From contig NC_080420.1 of NCBI RefSeq assembly GCF_029873635.1, positions 34,060,231 to 34,124,230 of the forward strand: a DNA stretch of 64,000 nucleotides, given 5' to 3'. Below, one piece after another: positions 36,347-48,984 of the stretch. Origin of the DNA: Malania oleifera. Taxonomy: Eukaryota > Streptophyta > Magnoliopsida > Santalales > Ximeniaceae. Each line of letters starts with the position of its first letter. The stretch's first letter is position 1. The notes beneath the pieces are model-generated. The model did no database searches. It saw only the letters and a program-made list of their open reading frames with translations, and was not told the DNA's origin. A program made the translations under genes and the position numbers.

Positions 36347-38590
36347 TAGTAACAACCCAGAAAATTTAATTAATAAAAACAATAAAAGAAAAGGAAAGGA
36401 AAGAGAGGAGGGAAGAAAAAGGAATATTTAAAAAAGGTGTCAGTGAGAACTCGTCGACGAACCAACTGGTCTCGTCAACGAGCATTCTTCTTTGGCCCAT
36501 CGACGAGGGCAATGTCTCATCGATGAGGAGTTACCGAGAGGGTTTGTGGTATTCTGAAACTCATCGACGAATTCACAGTATCGTAGACGAGTGTTCTTCA
36601 TGAGATCGTTGATAAATCCACTTGTCTCGTCGACGAGTCGCTGTCTATAAATAGCAATATCTTTCATTTTTCAGTGAGAAAATTTATTTTCTCTCATTTC
36701 TCTCTCTAAAATTCGGCCCTTCTACCTTCTCACTACAATTCTGACCCGAATTTAGCCCGATTCAATGATTGGAAGCTATCACGAGACTCCTTGGAAGATT
36801 CTCTGCAATATAGGCGGAGCAGATTTTTAGTTTGGAGTACTTGGGAATCATCCCAAAATCAGGGTAAGTGAGATATTTTAGGGTTTTATTATTATTATTT
36901 TGAAATATATGGAACATAGGAAGTATTAAATGAGTGTTTTTCTGAGATTTGAGTAAGTTGAGATTTTTGGAATACAAGGTCTTATTTCCATTCGATTTAG
37001 GTAGGAACTTGAAAAGCGGGTAAGGGGAAATACTTTATAACAACTTTTTATTAATTTTAAACCGGTTAAGTTTGGGTATAAAATTCTATATATATATTGG
37101 TATAATTTTCGGTACAGGTATTAAAAATATTGTTTTTGATTATATACTATATTAGGAAAAATCGTGTGGCATGAAAACAACTTTGATAATTAAATGGTTG
37201 CGAGTACTGCAAAATTATGATTTATTGTGTCATTGTGAATACTGTTTGGGCTGTGAATTCTGCTTGGTTGAAAATACTGGTTGGTTGTGGATACTATCTG
37301 ATTGTGTATACTGTGGTAGATGCGTGGATGTACTTGAGTGGTTGGTTTTGTTATTGATCTGTGCTATGATTCATGTAAATTGCGATATAGCATTAGCAGT
37401 GGTATGAGGAGGTCATTATATTGTACCTGATATAACTGTCATATAACGTTGGCAGTGGTATGAGGATGTCATTATATGGGCATTTATGTTAGGGGGTAAA
37501 ACATTGGCAGTGGTATGAGGAGTTTGTTTTTCTTATTTACCATGAACAGGGTGGTATGTGTGTAACCTGTGTGTATGAGAAGCAGGTGTTGTAACCTGTG
37601 TGGTGGATAGTCCTGTGTGGACATGTATGTTTTATGTATGATTGTATTGTGTGGACCAGTCCTGTGTGGACATCTATGTTGTATGTATGAGAGTCCTGTG
37701 TGGATGTTGCATTCTGTGTGGATATGGACCCTGTGTGGGTGAGAATGAAGAATGTGTATATCCTGTGTAGATTGATTGTGGTATGCGTATATGTGTGGAA
37801 CTTTGTGAAATGATTGGCATTGGTTGCGTGTAACTTTAATTACTTAAGTATTTAGGGTAAAATAGAATACTCTGCCCAAGAGCTTGTTGAGGAAGGCAAG
37901 TGCTTTGGTAATAATCTGTGGGTACCAGAACAGAGGGAAGCCACTTCTATAGGTTGGTGGCCTTCCCTATTCTCGAAGACTTTACCTAGATACATGATCC
38001 GAGAGCTTACTGAGAAAGGTGTGTGCCCTAGTTTTAGCACTAGAGCAGAGGAAATCTACTTGTATAGGCGGGTAGACTTCCCTATTCTCGAGAATTATTA
38101 GTAAAATAATTATGTATGTGTGTATGTGATTGGATGACAGAGAAGTCAACAATGATGTGATTAAGAATGCATTTTCTCAACTGCTATTGATAGTGAAATA
38201 TAATTGTATGTATAATTTGTAATTTTATATTAAAAACTTTAGCCACACACTGTTATAACTTATTTCTTCTTTACTGAGAGGTGTCTTACCCCAACGGTTT
38301 ATTAATCTTTTCAGGTCCTCCAGGTGATTGAGCTTAGAAAGCTCCAGGGCGGGTTAGTTTTGTGAGTAAATAAAAGAACGAATATGTGTATAGACTGTGT
38401 TTAATGTTTTGTCTTAGTTATGTAATATGGAATATAGTTATACCTTTTTATGGGTTTGCTTATGTAAATATAGTACTCTGGTATTTTGTTTGAGGATGTT
38501 TAATTAAGTTCTGCTGCATGAATGGTATCAGAGACATATGGATGATCTCATAACACTCCGAGCCCCACGTGGTGGATCTGAGACGTTACA
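36347..38590 (+). mobile_element. LTR of a Gypsy-like element, probably solo
   Basis: It begins near TAGTAACAACCCAG (an altered TGTAACAACCC-type start) and ends GACGTTACA at 38590. A TATA box TATAAATAG lies at about 36645-36653. Inside are degenerate short repeats (GGCAGTGGTATGAGG three times at 37397-37520; CCTGTGTGGA units at 37560-37760) and two related ~125 bp blocks at 37877-37980 and 38000-38100. Near its end it carries GAGAGGTGTCTTACCCC, shared with the other Gypsy LTRs here. I could not establish a clean 5 bp target repeat. Confidence 0.7.
36451..36636. promoter_or_regulatory. GTCGAC-palindrome module, copy 3
   Basis: Motif starts at 36451, 36472, 36497, 36517, 36561, 36581, 36606 and 36627 give spacings 21, 25, 20, 44, 20, 25, 21. 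The first and last motifs are perfect TCGTCGACGA. The TATA box follows about 10 bp after the last motif. Confidence 0.88.
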
Positions 38591-39995
38591 GTTTATTTAA
38601 TCTAATTGATCCAACGGTCAGGACTTAACCTAGGGCCGAGATTACTTATAAAAAACAACCTTTAAACCCTAGGGTGAGGGTACTCGCCTGCATCTTGAGT
38701 GATTTGAACATATTACAATATACAAGTCTACATCTCGAGTGATTACAACATACAAGCCTGCACTTCAGCTTATTCACACCAAATCTGAGCTTGCGTTACA
38801 TTGATTTTCAAAAGGCGATCAAGCATATATCTTGCAAATGACTTGGGTATTGAGGTTTGAGTATTTTAAGCATTGAGATTTTATTTTTTGTTTCCCACAT
38901 GCATTACATTTAATATATTTCTTGGAAGCAAAAATCATACTCTGTGTATTTTATATTCATTGATTGAATAAAATATTTGAGAAAAGTTTTTGCTTAAAAC
39001 TAAAATATTTAAGATAGTTTAAATATATTTTCATTCAAAGATTTGCTATTTGGTTATTGCAAAAATTATTTGATTGCAAATGTTAAGAGCTTCTAAATAC
39101 ATATTCTTGAGGAATATCTTTGAAAAACATTGTTTAAATTTTTGCAATATTCCAAGTCATACATTTATTCAAAGATTCAATTTTACAAATTATTTGATAG
39201 CAAGAACATAGATTTGCGCATTATTCAAGATTATTTTTGAAAGGATCTTATTTTCTATTCTTGCATTAAGTAATCTGAAATTGAACCCTAAGATCTCCAA
39301 AGCTTTTATGTATAAAAAATTATTTTTGGGAAAAATTGATTAAAGGGTAAATTTGTGACGCATATCATTATTCATATAACGATTTTATCGTTACATACAT
39401 ATTGAGCTTCAAGTTTTATCATATTGAATATCTGCCAGGTTTCTATTATATTCACTAGCTTTGTGTAGAAGCATTTGAGTTTTTGTAGAAATTGTATTCT
39501 TATATTGTATTCACAGTTCGGGCTGTGAATTGGGGTTGAAGAGGAAGTTATGCCTCTTGTAAGCAACGGAGTAGGAGGAAGTTGTATCTCTTGTAAGCAG
39601 CAGACTGTAAGGGAAGTTCTGCCACAGTTAAAGGAGCAGAGATTTAGTGAAATCCTTGAGTGGGTTGGTCAAGGCGAGGATGTAGGCTGGGTTGGCCGAA
39701 CCTCGTAAAATCGTGTTTGCATCTCTTTTACCCTTAACTCTTTTTAAATTTCTGCATTGCACTTAAATTATTGTGTATTATATGTGATTAAGACATAACT
39801 TAGAGTGTGTGTAACTCAATAGTGTTAATTGCTTAATAAAGAAACATGCTAAATTAATAAATTGTGAAACACTGAGAAAATTATCAAGCATCTTGTAATT
39901 GGGTAATTGTAGGTTTTCAAAATTAGAACTTGAAGGAATTAATTTTTTAAAATACTCAATTCACTCCCCCTCTTGGGATAACACTGAAATTCATA
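38591..39995 (+). mobile_element. SIRE/Maximus-like LTR, 5' truncated
   Basis: Plus-oriented relative of 18599-20552. It shares GATCCAACGGTCAGG, a CCGAGATTACTTATA promoter block, the AAGTTATGCCTCTTGTAAGC section and the terminal CAATTCACTCCCCCTCTTGG block. Its 5' part is missing where the LTR 36347-38590 abuts. Confidence 0.65.
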
Positions 39996-40763
39996 GATGG
40001 TGATGCGTAAGGCCTCGATTCTTGGGATTTAGCCTAAGGGCTTGGTGATGTGAGCGACAGCGAAACATAACGCCTCTTAGCGAGTGTCCGATGAGTATGA
40101 CTAGATTGAGGGATGGTGAGACGTAATGCCTCAATCTCGGTGAATGCTAACATGAATGGATCATGTAGAGTGTAGATTTATTAAACTGTACCATACTATC
40201 TAAGATATGCTGTTGAATATATACGTGTTAATAGGTTTATTATGATTTGCAATGAGATGTGTGTTATGAATTTCATAGTTATGATTCAATTATATGGAAG
40301 TTATATTTAGTAAGGTTAACATAGGGAATGTTTACAGATAATTGTTGTAGTAAAACTCATCCGCCACACACTGACAATAATTTAAATCCACCTTACTGAG
40401 AAGTGTCTCACCCCATTATCCATCTCACATTTTTCAGGTCCTACAGGGAACCGTACCTAACTTACTACGGGGCTGGGATTATACTTTTGGGAGTGGTAGA
40501 CAGTGCTGGTGAGCCACCAGCTATTATGCTGGTTATTTTTGGGTTGTAAAATATTAACAGGTAGTTTTATATATGTATCTGGGGATAGTTAGAACTCTGG
40601 TAATATGATTGAGGTGTTTTTCTTCCGCTGTGTGGTTTTATTTTCAATTAAGACAGAACCTCCAGGTTTTCCCTTATTAGGGCGGGTGGTGGTATAAGAG
40701 AATTTTATTTATTTTATTTCACAGATAACACCTCGGGCCCACATGGCGGGTAGGGGTGTTACA
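39996..40763 (+). mobile_element. Gypsy-like LTR fragment (3' part)
   Basis: It contains TACTGAGAAGTGTCTCACCCC-type wording near 40400 and ends GGGTAGGGGTGTTACA at 40763. Both features are shared with chromovirus-type LTRs in this window. The 5' part is absent. Confidence 0.65.
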
Positions 40764-42713
40764 TCATGCATTACATAAAAAAGAAAAAATGCATACATAT
40801 CCCAATATGCATATATATAGCAACATGCATACATATCGTCTAACATGCATTGTTATGCATACATACATATAGCAACATGCATGTACCACATAGCATCGTT
40901 CATTCATACCTGTCTTGCTCTTTTCATCATTGTCTAAACAATCCATGTTTTGTTAATGTTTGAATATTGGGGCAGTTGGCCTAGGTCATAGTCAAGTCAT
41001 CTGCCTTAAAACTGGGGCAACTGGCACATGTTATAGTCAAGTCATTTGCCTTAAAACTAGGGCAACTGACCCAGGTCCAAATTGATTCATCTACTCTAAA
41101 ACTGGGGCAGCTGACCCAGGTACAAATTGACTCCTCTACTTTGAAACTGAGACACCGACCCTAGTCTCAATTTTAGTGTTCACTTTAAAACTGGGGCACC
41201 AGCCTTTTGTCCTTCATCGTAATGTCCACTTTGAAATTGGAGCAATGGTCCGCAGAACCAAGCAATTCTTTCCCAAAATTGTTTCTTCTACCCTAGAAAC
41301 TAGGGCATGTGTCTTTAAATCTCAAAATATGTCTCTAATATTCAAATAATCTTTTCTAAGTTATTCCAAGTCGTCCTGGCTATCTCATTTATTTGGGTAG
41401 TCATCCTCACGTACTTTGGTACTTAGGTTTTCAAACCCGGTGTAAGTCATCTTCATGTACTTTGGCACTTGGCTTCTCAAACCCGGTGCAAGTCATCATC
41501 ATATACTTTGGCACTCGGGTTCTCAAACCTGGTGCAAGTCATCCTCATTTACTTTGACACTCGAGTTCTTAAACCCGGTGCAAGTCATCCACGTACTTTG
41601 GCACTCGGGTTCTCAAACTCGGTGCAAGTCATCCTTGTACTTTGGCACTCGGATTCTAAAACCTGGTGCAAGTCATCCTAATGTACTTTGGTGCTCAGTT
41701 TCTCAAACCTGGTGCAAGTCATTCTTATGCACTTTGGCACTCAGGTTCTCAAACCCGGTGCAAGTCATTCTCGTGTACTTTTGCACTCAGGTTCTCAAAC
41801 TTGGTACAAGTCATCCTTGTACTTTAGCACTCCAATTCTCAAATCCGGTGCAAGTTATCCCCTTGTACTTTGCACTCAATTTCTCAAACCTGGTGCAAGT
41901 TATCATCATATACTTTTGCACTTGGGTTTTCAAACCTGGTGTAAGTCATCCTCATGTACTTTGGAGCTCGGGTTCTCAAACCCAATGGAAGTCCTCCTCA
42001 TGTACTTCGGCGCTCGGGTTCTCAAACTTGGCGCAAGTCATCCTCATGTGCTTTGACACTCGGGTTCTCAAAACCACTGAATGTCATCCTTATACTTTAC
42101 CACTCGGGTTCTCAAACCCGGTGCAAGTCATCCTTTTACTTTAGCACTCGGATTCTCAAACTCAGCGCAAGTCATCCTCATGCACTTTGGCACTCGGGGT
42201 TCTCAAACCCAGTGCAAGTCATCCTTATGTGCTTTGGCACTCGGGTTCTCAAATTCGGTGCAAGTCATCCTTGTACTTTGACACTCAGGTTCTCAAACAT
42301 GCTGCAAGTCATTCTCATGTACTTTGGCTCTTGGGTTCTCAAACCCGGTGCAAGTCATTCTCATCTGCTTTGACACTAGGGTTCTCAAACCAGATACAAG
42401 TCATCCTCTTCAGTTCCTATTGACCCTTTATTGTCCCATTAAAAAATATTAGTTGGATTATCTCTTTCATTCAAGAATTCATCTTCAAGAGAATTGTGCT
42501 AAACATTCCTAGATTGCCTTAGTCACTCCTTGTTATCCCTGACTGGCAGAAGCGAACAATACATGATTAATCTGAAAGCATTAGGCAATTGTATGACTTG
42601 ACTAAAATATGTGTCTTTTATCTTTATAGGCTTGTTGTTACAAAAAATATAAGAGAGTTCCTACTATTACCTTGAAACAACAAAGCCTATAAAGAGAGGC
42701 AGTTATAGACACC
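40764..42713 (+). mobile_element. Probable 3' untranslated region of a Tat-like Gypsy element
   Basis: This region holds the minisatellite described separately and ends in a purine-rich tract AAAGAGAGGCAG (42701-42712) directly before a 2.5 kb LTR. Tandem repeats between pol and the 3' LTR are known from Tat-lineage elements such as Ogre. No pol region of this element is visible to the left, so the 5' part is lost or replaced. The lineage is inferred from structure only. Confidence 0.5.
40960..42410 (+). repeat. 45-46 bp minisatellite, about 32 units in two subfamilies
   Basis: From 40960 to about 41300 the unit is about 45 bp with the key word AAAACTGGGGCAACTG. From about 41400 to 42410 it is 46 bp (some 43-44) with key words CTTTGGCACTCGGGTTCTCA and GGTGCAAGTCATCC. 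The shared AAAC..GG(T/G)GCA core and period suggest both are one array with diverged ends. Because 46 is not divisible by three and the unit has few stops, overlapping open frames run through the array. They are a by-product of the repeat and not genes. Confidence 0.9.
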
Positions 42714-44559
42714 CCAATTTTAATTAAACATTTATGAGAAGACTCTGCGCAATAGAAAGTTGACTTTGTACCCCGAGAATAGGAGGATCCTTTTTGAAAT
42801 ATACAATCGAGTCTCGAGCTTTCAAAATTGAGTCCCAGTTTTTAAAATGAGTCCCGGTATTTTAAAATGAGTCCCAATTCTTAAATCGAGCCGCGGTTAT
42901 TTCAAAATGAGTCTGATCTTTTTAAAATTAAGTCTTGGTGTTTTAATTGAGTTCTTTTATTTTAAATAGAGTCCCTATATTTTTTCTGATCAAGTCTGTT
43001 ATTTTTCAAATTTGTAAGTGAGTACCGAAATTTTTTTTTATGAAAAATGGAGTCTTTGTTTGTTTGGCTTTATAACTACAAAAGAAAATTTAAAAAAGAA
43101 AAAGAAAAAGAAAGGAAAATAGGTGAGTAAAGGTTTTCGCATGGGCCATGCAAAGGCCCATGCGCGCGCCTGTGCGTGTGTTTCAAAATAGAGGGGCGGC
43201 AGCTTAAGAACCCTAGAGTTTCATTTTCTCCCTCTCCCTCCTCTACAAAAGAAGATGAACCTTACACTCTCTCGGGCACACCGAGAGGACGGCAACCCTA
43301 GCCTCTCTTCCATCCCACTCTCTCGTTTCCTTTCTCTCTAACCCACGCAGCACTGCTGCTGCTTCTCTTCACGTACAACCTCTCTCTCCTCTCCGTCCTC
43401 ACCCTGCAACACATCTCAGAGCAGCCGAACATAGCCTCTGCACCCACCCCGGCGTCGTCATACCAGTTCTCTCCATTCTCTCCGGCGACTCAGCCCCGGC
43501 CACCCTCACCTCACGTACAGGGAATCGCCGGCAACAGCCACCACACCTTTAGAACACAGCACAGCCGTCTCAGAGTAGCCGAACATTGCCTCTGCTCTAC
43601 GCCCGGCGTCGTCGCACCAGCCCCGGCGTCGTCACACCAGCCCCAGCCATTTGCCGCCGCCGTCGCTCTCTCCCTCCCACAGCTGCCATCTCTCTGGCGA
43701 CTCTTCACTGCAGCATCTCAAGCTCGCCGTTGCCATCACTGATTTGCTGCCCATCAACTCCGGCAGCAACCCCGTGGTGAGTACTCTGCATGCGAACACT
43801 GACACACACATGCACATGTTTACTATTATTATTAATTTCTGCATTATTATTGTTATTTGTTAATTTGTAGTATTTGTGATGATTTTTTTTTTATTGTTAT
43901 TGTTATTGTTATATATATTCTCCTTAATATTGTTGTTATATTGTAGGTAATATATATGTTTAAATTCTTGCTTGAATATATAATACTCATGTTTAGTTTT
44001 GATTATTAAATGATTAATATGCATATTATAGGGCTTTTATTAATATTTAATGTTCAAGTTTAGTTTTTTATTTGTTGTTGTTGTATATATTAAATAATTA
44101 ATAATATTGTTTTAAGATTTTTAATATTAAAATATTCGTTTAGTGGATGTTCGTATTTGTATTTTTTGTTGTACTTTTAATTAAATGACTATTTTTATTA
44201 TTGCAGAATTTTATTGATGGAGTTTGTGTTTATATTTAAAGTTTGAATTTTTGTCGTGTCTATTATGCATATTAAATAATTAATACTATTGTCGTAAGAT
44301 TTTTAATGTTTGTTGGTTGATATTAATGTTGTATATAGGTTGTACTTATTATTAAATGATCATTAATATTATCGTAAAATTTTTATGGTTGAAATTTGTT
44401 TTAATATGTAAGTTTAAATTTTTGTTGTATTTAGTGTACATATTAAAAGATTCATATCATTGTTTAGGGTTTTTGTTTAAATGTTACTGTGTATTATTAT
44501 TATTATTATTATTATTATATTGTTGTTATTGTATTTGCGTATTTTTATTTACGTGTTAT

Positions 44560-44590
<31 letters not shown>

Positions 44591-45193
44591 TCATGTGCTA
44601 ATATTAAGGTAATGTGTTATTATTATATATTAAGATATTTATTATTAATATTACGTATTTTTAGTATTCTAGTTTATATTATATGTTTATATTTTGTATT
44701 ACGTATTATGATATTTATTTTTATTATTTTATAGTATTATTTATTTTTGTGTGTGTATATTCCTATGATTTCAAAAAAGGGGCATGGGCTTTTTAAGCCT
44801 TATGTACCTTAGTTCTGAGGGAATATTTATATTAAATATATCTTTTGAATATCTGTTGCAATGTACATTATAGTTTCGTATTTTTTCAAATGGAGTAAGA
44901 TAGAAGACTACTAAAATTAATTAGGGATAAATTTTAATTAATTAGGTATCATTCATAGAATGGGTGTGTAGGGGTTGCTTGTACCTTCCCTTCACATAAC
45001 CGAACTCGCGAATCCTACTTTGGTAAACACAGACCGATTCTACCCTTAATTGGGTGGTAATCATGTGTTCTAATCACACTCTAAAAGGTTAGTGGCGACT
45101 CCATCATTTCCATTTTTCTCGCATATTATAAATCACCTGTTTTAGTTCACTCACCCCGAGGCAACCCATTTCGCTCTGCGGGACGTCGCGACA
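42714..45193 (+). mobile_element. 2.5 kb LTR, probable 3' LTR of a Tat-like element
   Basis: It starts TATAGACACCCC (a TGTAGACACCCC-like terminus) directly after a polypurine tract and ends GACGTCGCGACA. It contains a ~25 bp GAGTCCCGGTATTTTAAAAT-type repeat near 42805-43000, a C-rich segment (43200-43780) typical of LTR leader DNA, and long AT/T-rich DNA with (TTA)n and (TA)n runs (44490-44590). CAGTT occurs at both junctions, so a solo LTR cannot be excluded. Confidence 0.55.
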
Positions 45194-46865
45194 GTTCTCA
45201 TAGCACCATCAAAAATTTTTATTAACATTTCCTATACCAATGATCTTACAAGAAACATCATTACCCATAAAAACTGAACTTGAATTTACTAACCTGTAGG
45301 TGTTGAATCCCTCTTTTTTTGGAGTCATATGGTAAGAACATGCTGAGTCAAGTATCCATGAGTTTGTAGGTGATTCGACCCCGATGAAACCGAAAGAATA
45401 TCACCATCACTGCAAACTGAATTTCCTTCTTGAACCACATTCGCTGATTTTGAAGTCCCTTTATGCTTTTCAACATTTCCTTTCTTCCAATCCGGACACT
45501 CCGGTTTAACATGCCCCTTTTTACCACACTTGTAACACCGGATATCCTTTTTCTTTTTGGATTGACTACGAGATTTTTGACTCGATCCACTTTTGATCTT
45601 TCCTTTGCCACACTCATTTTTATCTTTCACCACAAGTCTTTCTCCTTCATCACATATTTTCAGCATTTGATGAAAATTCAACAAAGCACTTGTTTCCTCT
45701 TCTAAATTAAGAGTCTCTTTTCCCCATGTAAGAGTGGTAACTAAATTTTCATAAGTATGATTCCTTGGCAAGAAATTTAGTAACATCATATTCTTAGCAT
45801 CTTCATCAAACTTAACATTAACATGCATTAAATCACTAATAATTTGATTAAATGCATTGATGTGTTGATTTAAGTTTGAACCATCAACCATCTTAAGCCA
45901 ATAAAGACGCTACTTAGGAAATAACTTATTAGAAAGTAATTTGGACATATACCAGCTTTCTAAATTTTGCCACACAACTGTTGGAGAATCCTCCTCCATT
46001 GCATGATAGAGTACTTCGTCGGCTAAACATAAATGTATTGTGGAAACGGCCTTTGCCTCCAATTCTCTCCAAGTTGCTTCATCTGTACTGACCGGTTGAA
46101 CACCATACAAAGCCTTCACCATCCCTTATTGCACAAATATATCCTTCACTCTCTTCTGCCATTAACCGAAATTTTCGATTCCATCGAATTTGACAACATC
46201 AAACCTACCTTGCAGAAGAAGAACTTGATGCCATGACAACAATGCTCTGATACCAATATTGTTGGAATAAAACGAGTATGGGATTGCACATCGAAAATTA
46301 TAAACGTAGCAAGCAATGAAGCACTAAAGTAGAATTCAAACACTAAGAATATGTAAAAACAACAAGAATCAACACACAAATATATGTGGTTCGGCAATGC
46401 CTACATCCACGGGAGCAATCCAGCAAAGGTTTCACTATGAAAATAAAAATTACACAATACAAAGATACAATGATCTCTCTCTATACATTATATGCCTAGA
46501 AAGACATATTTATCAACCCCTCAGAGGCTTCCCTCCAAATACCCAACCATCCTAACGTTCCAATTCAAAAGTTGAATTCTTTCTCGCAGCCCTGAGAGCA
46601 TTAGTCGACGAGAAGGATACACTCATCAACGAGAAGGCCACTGATGAGAAGAGTCCACTCGTCAACGAGTCACTGAAACTGCTCTCAATATCTCAAAACT
46701 TATGAATTTTTCTGACTCTCGGTATCTTCTCTCACTCGTCGACGAGTCTCTGCTGCTCATCACCAAAAGACTTCATATATGCTTTTCTTCCTTTTATCTA
46801 TATACTCCACAAAGTACAAGAGCCACACAAATACAACATAAAGATCGAATTCTCGAGTAATAACA
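45194..46865 (-). mobile_element. Tork-like Copia 5' end: LTR, primer site and gag
   Basis: Minus-oriented. The LTR is 46260-46865 (TGTTGGAATAAAACG to GAGTAATAACA in plus coordinates). The primer-binding site is at 46244-46255, then gag (about 45340-46240) with Copia gag wording NLESWYMSKLLSNKL and a CCHC knuckle CYKCGKKGHVKPEC. The rest of pol is missing beyond about 45194, where the 42714-45193 LTR begins. Coding is broken in a few places. Confidence 0.85.
46602..46767. promoter_or_regulatory. GTCGAC-palindrome module, copy 4 (in a Copia LTR)
   Basis: Motif starts at about 46602, 46623, 46638, 46659, 46736 and 46758 form a degenerate version of the eight-motif layout, with three gaps of 21-22 bp kept. 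CTCTCGGTATCTTC lies in the central gap. It is upstream of the LTR's TATA-like box near 46505 (minus strand). Confidence 0.7.
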
Positions 46866-47094
46866 TGCACAAGAAAGAAAACACAATTCACATTCTATAT
46901 GCTCTCTTTTTTCCTCAAGTAAGAAAACTCAGAGGAAAGCAAAGGTGTAATCTTGGAAAAGGCTATGATGATGAACACAATCTTTTGCATTCTATGTGCC
47001 TGTGGGTGTGTGTATTTGTATGTTTACTTATTGTTGATAACCCCATACCTTGACTTTTTGTTAGTATTGTTGAGTTTAGGCTTGAATTTGGAAA
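46866..47094. other. Short spacer between elements
   Basis: Contains a (TG)n-like stretch near 47005-47015 and no recognised gene. Confidence 0.5.
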
Positions 47095-47099
47095 CCCAA

Positions 47100-48979
47100 T
47101 GTAGAGACGCAAACCCGGAAAATAAGGAAAATAAATAAGAAAGTAAAATTTTAGAAGTGGAACAATAGGCTTCGTCAACGAGGTCCATGTTCTCATCGAA
47201 GAAAGCCCTTATGAGGTTTGTCGCCAAAATTCAGAGTCTCGTCAATGAAGAGATCCCAAATGGCAGAAAAATATCAGGCTAGGGTTCGTCGACGAAGGAA
47301 GAGGTTTGTTGATGAATGGTCTTCTAGGGTTCATCGATGAAGGTGCCACTTCGTCGACGAATTTGACCGAGTTAAGAGTTTATAAATAGGATTTTTGTTT
47401 GCTTCTTCATTAAGAAAGCTAAATCTCTCTCTCTCTCTAGAACCACGAACCCCACTCTCTCTCTCTTAAGTTTCTTTGTTGTTCGTTGCCCGAATTGACA
47501 ATCAAAAGTTACCACGAGGATCAGGGAGTGAATATCTACAATCCTAGCAAAGTAGAATCTTGATTTCGGGAAAAAGTTAGGAATCGGTTTTCGAGCGTTT
47601 TAGATTCTTTTTCAAAAATAGGTAAGGGGATTAAGTTAAGTCAGCTTTTTAATGAAATTGAACTGTTTGAAATGTTCATGGAGTAAGTATATTTATGTTT
47701 TCAATTGAAGTTTCTAAAACCAACTGTTTAAAGGATCTGTTTTCAAGCCTAGGATATATGTTATGGTATTTTTGATAAAACAAATGGTGGAAAGCTCGGT
47801 TTATGTTTTAAACTATATATGCTATGTTTTTCTTGGTTGCCTATGGGCTATATTCAAAGTACAGGAAATTGTGTGGCAGGTGAATGATATGTATATATTA
47901 TTTCATAACCGAAATGATGAATGTTTGTGAAATACTAGAATTTTTTATGAAAACGCAGGGAGATTTATATAATGGCCGTGAGGGTCGATTTTTGTACTAT
48001 GTCAGGTTTTATATGAAATGAATATAAAATATGGTTTTATTACTTAAATTGCATGATATGCTTTAGGAACCCTGATGGACCATTATGTTAAAAGCACGAT
48101 ACCGTTGCTAGGAATTATCTATGTGACCATGTGTGCCCACATTGTACTGCGAAAGTGTTCTGGGTGGTCTATGTTGATTAGCCTCGGTAGAGGGAGTACT
48201 ATACTTGGAAGCCTGGACTTTCAAGACACGGTAGGACAATTGGGTCATGCAAATAAGTTGCGGATGCCTGCGCAGTCAGAGTTATGACGCAGATGTATGT
48301 TGACTTTGTTTGGGTTGATCACCCTGGGCTTAGTCTAGCCTTCGGACAACACGACCCTACTCACGGGGGTTTATACATTGCGTTAGTCCCAAGAAGAGTC
48401 TTTTATGCATATCTGTATATTTATGCAAATGATGTTATGTGATTAATGAATTGTTTATGTTAGGAAGATGAAACGAGTATTTCCAACCATATAAGTACGT
48501 ATGATGTAAGACAGTTATTTTCAGTTACATGAAGAATGAATGTTTTTCTGTAAACACTAATGCATGCTGCCCACACACTGATACTAACTTGATCACCCTT
48601 ACTAAGAAGTGTCTCACCCCAATATACAAATAATCTTTTCAGGAAATAACAGGTATCGTGCTTAGCAGGATCAGAGGGTAAAGGATAGAATAGTTTCTTT
48701 TTGAGAGTGTCTGTAAGAACTTAGATGTGAGTAGCTATGTTGTATGCCTCTGGGCTTGTATTATGGTCGTATGGACCCAACTAGTTGTTCAGTTTTGGTT
48801 GGATTGTAATATGGATGTTTGCAAACTTATATGTATGAAAGGACTTAGAACTCTAGTAATGTATGTTTGGTGATTGTTTCAATACTTCCATTGCATTTAT
48901 GTTTAATGGTTATGGAATTAGGTACATAGACGTCACTAAAGTAGCACCCCGGTCCCACATGGAGGACCAGGGTGCTACA
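47100..48979 (+). mobile_element. Solo LTR of the Tekay-like Gypsy family
   Basis: A 1,880 bp LTR begins TGTAGAGACGC and ends GGTGCTACA, with target repeats CCCAA (47095-47099) and CCTAA (48980-48984) differing at one base. Its whole layout matches the LTRs of the chromovirus at 49230-58615 in opposite orientation, including the palindrome module, the TATA box (TTTATAAATAGG near 47378), the (CT)n leader and the GAAGTGTCTCACCCC block near 48605. Confidence 0.88.
47172..47360. promoter_or_regulatory. GTCGAC-palindrome module, copy 5
   Basis: Motif starts at 47172, 47193, 47218, 47239, 47286, 47306, 47331 and 47351 give spacings 21, 25, 21, 47, 20, 25, 20. The TATA box follows after about 18 bp. 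Confidence 0.88.
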
Positions 48980-48984
48980 CCTAA

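Noticed and set aside
36341-38596. TTATT as target repeat for the LTR 36347-38590
   Set aside because: A match appears only if the right end is moved two bases beyond the canonical CA terminus, so I do not rely on it.
41455-42423. Long overlapping open frames in the 46 bp array, up to 229 codons
   Set aside because: The frames rotate with the repeat unit and translate the same bases in different registers; there is no independent sign of coding.
43586-43863. Overlapping Pro/Ser-rich and His-rich frames around 43.5-43.9 kb
   Set aside because: They come from the C-rich leader segment of the 42714-45193 LTR and are present on both strands; composition explains them.
44490-44734. Hydrophobic Tyr/Ile/Leu-rich frames
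   Set aside because: They are translations of (TTA)n and (TA)n simple repeats.
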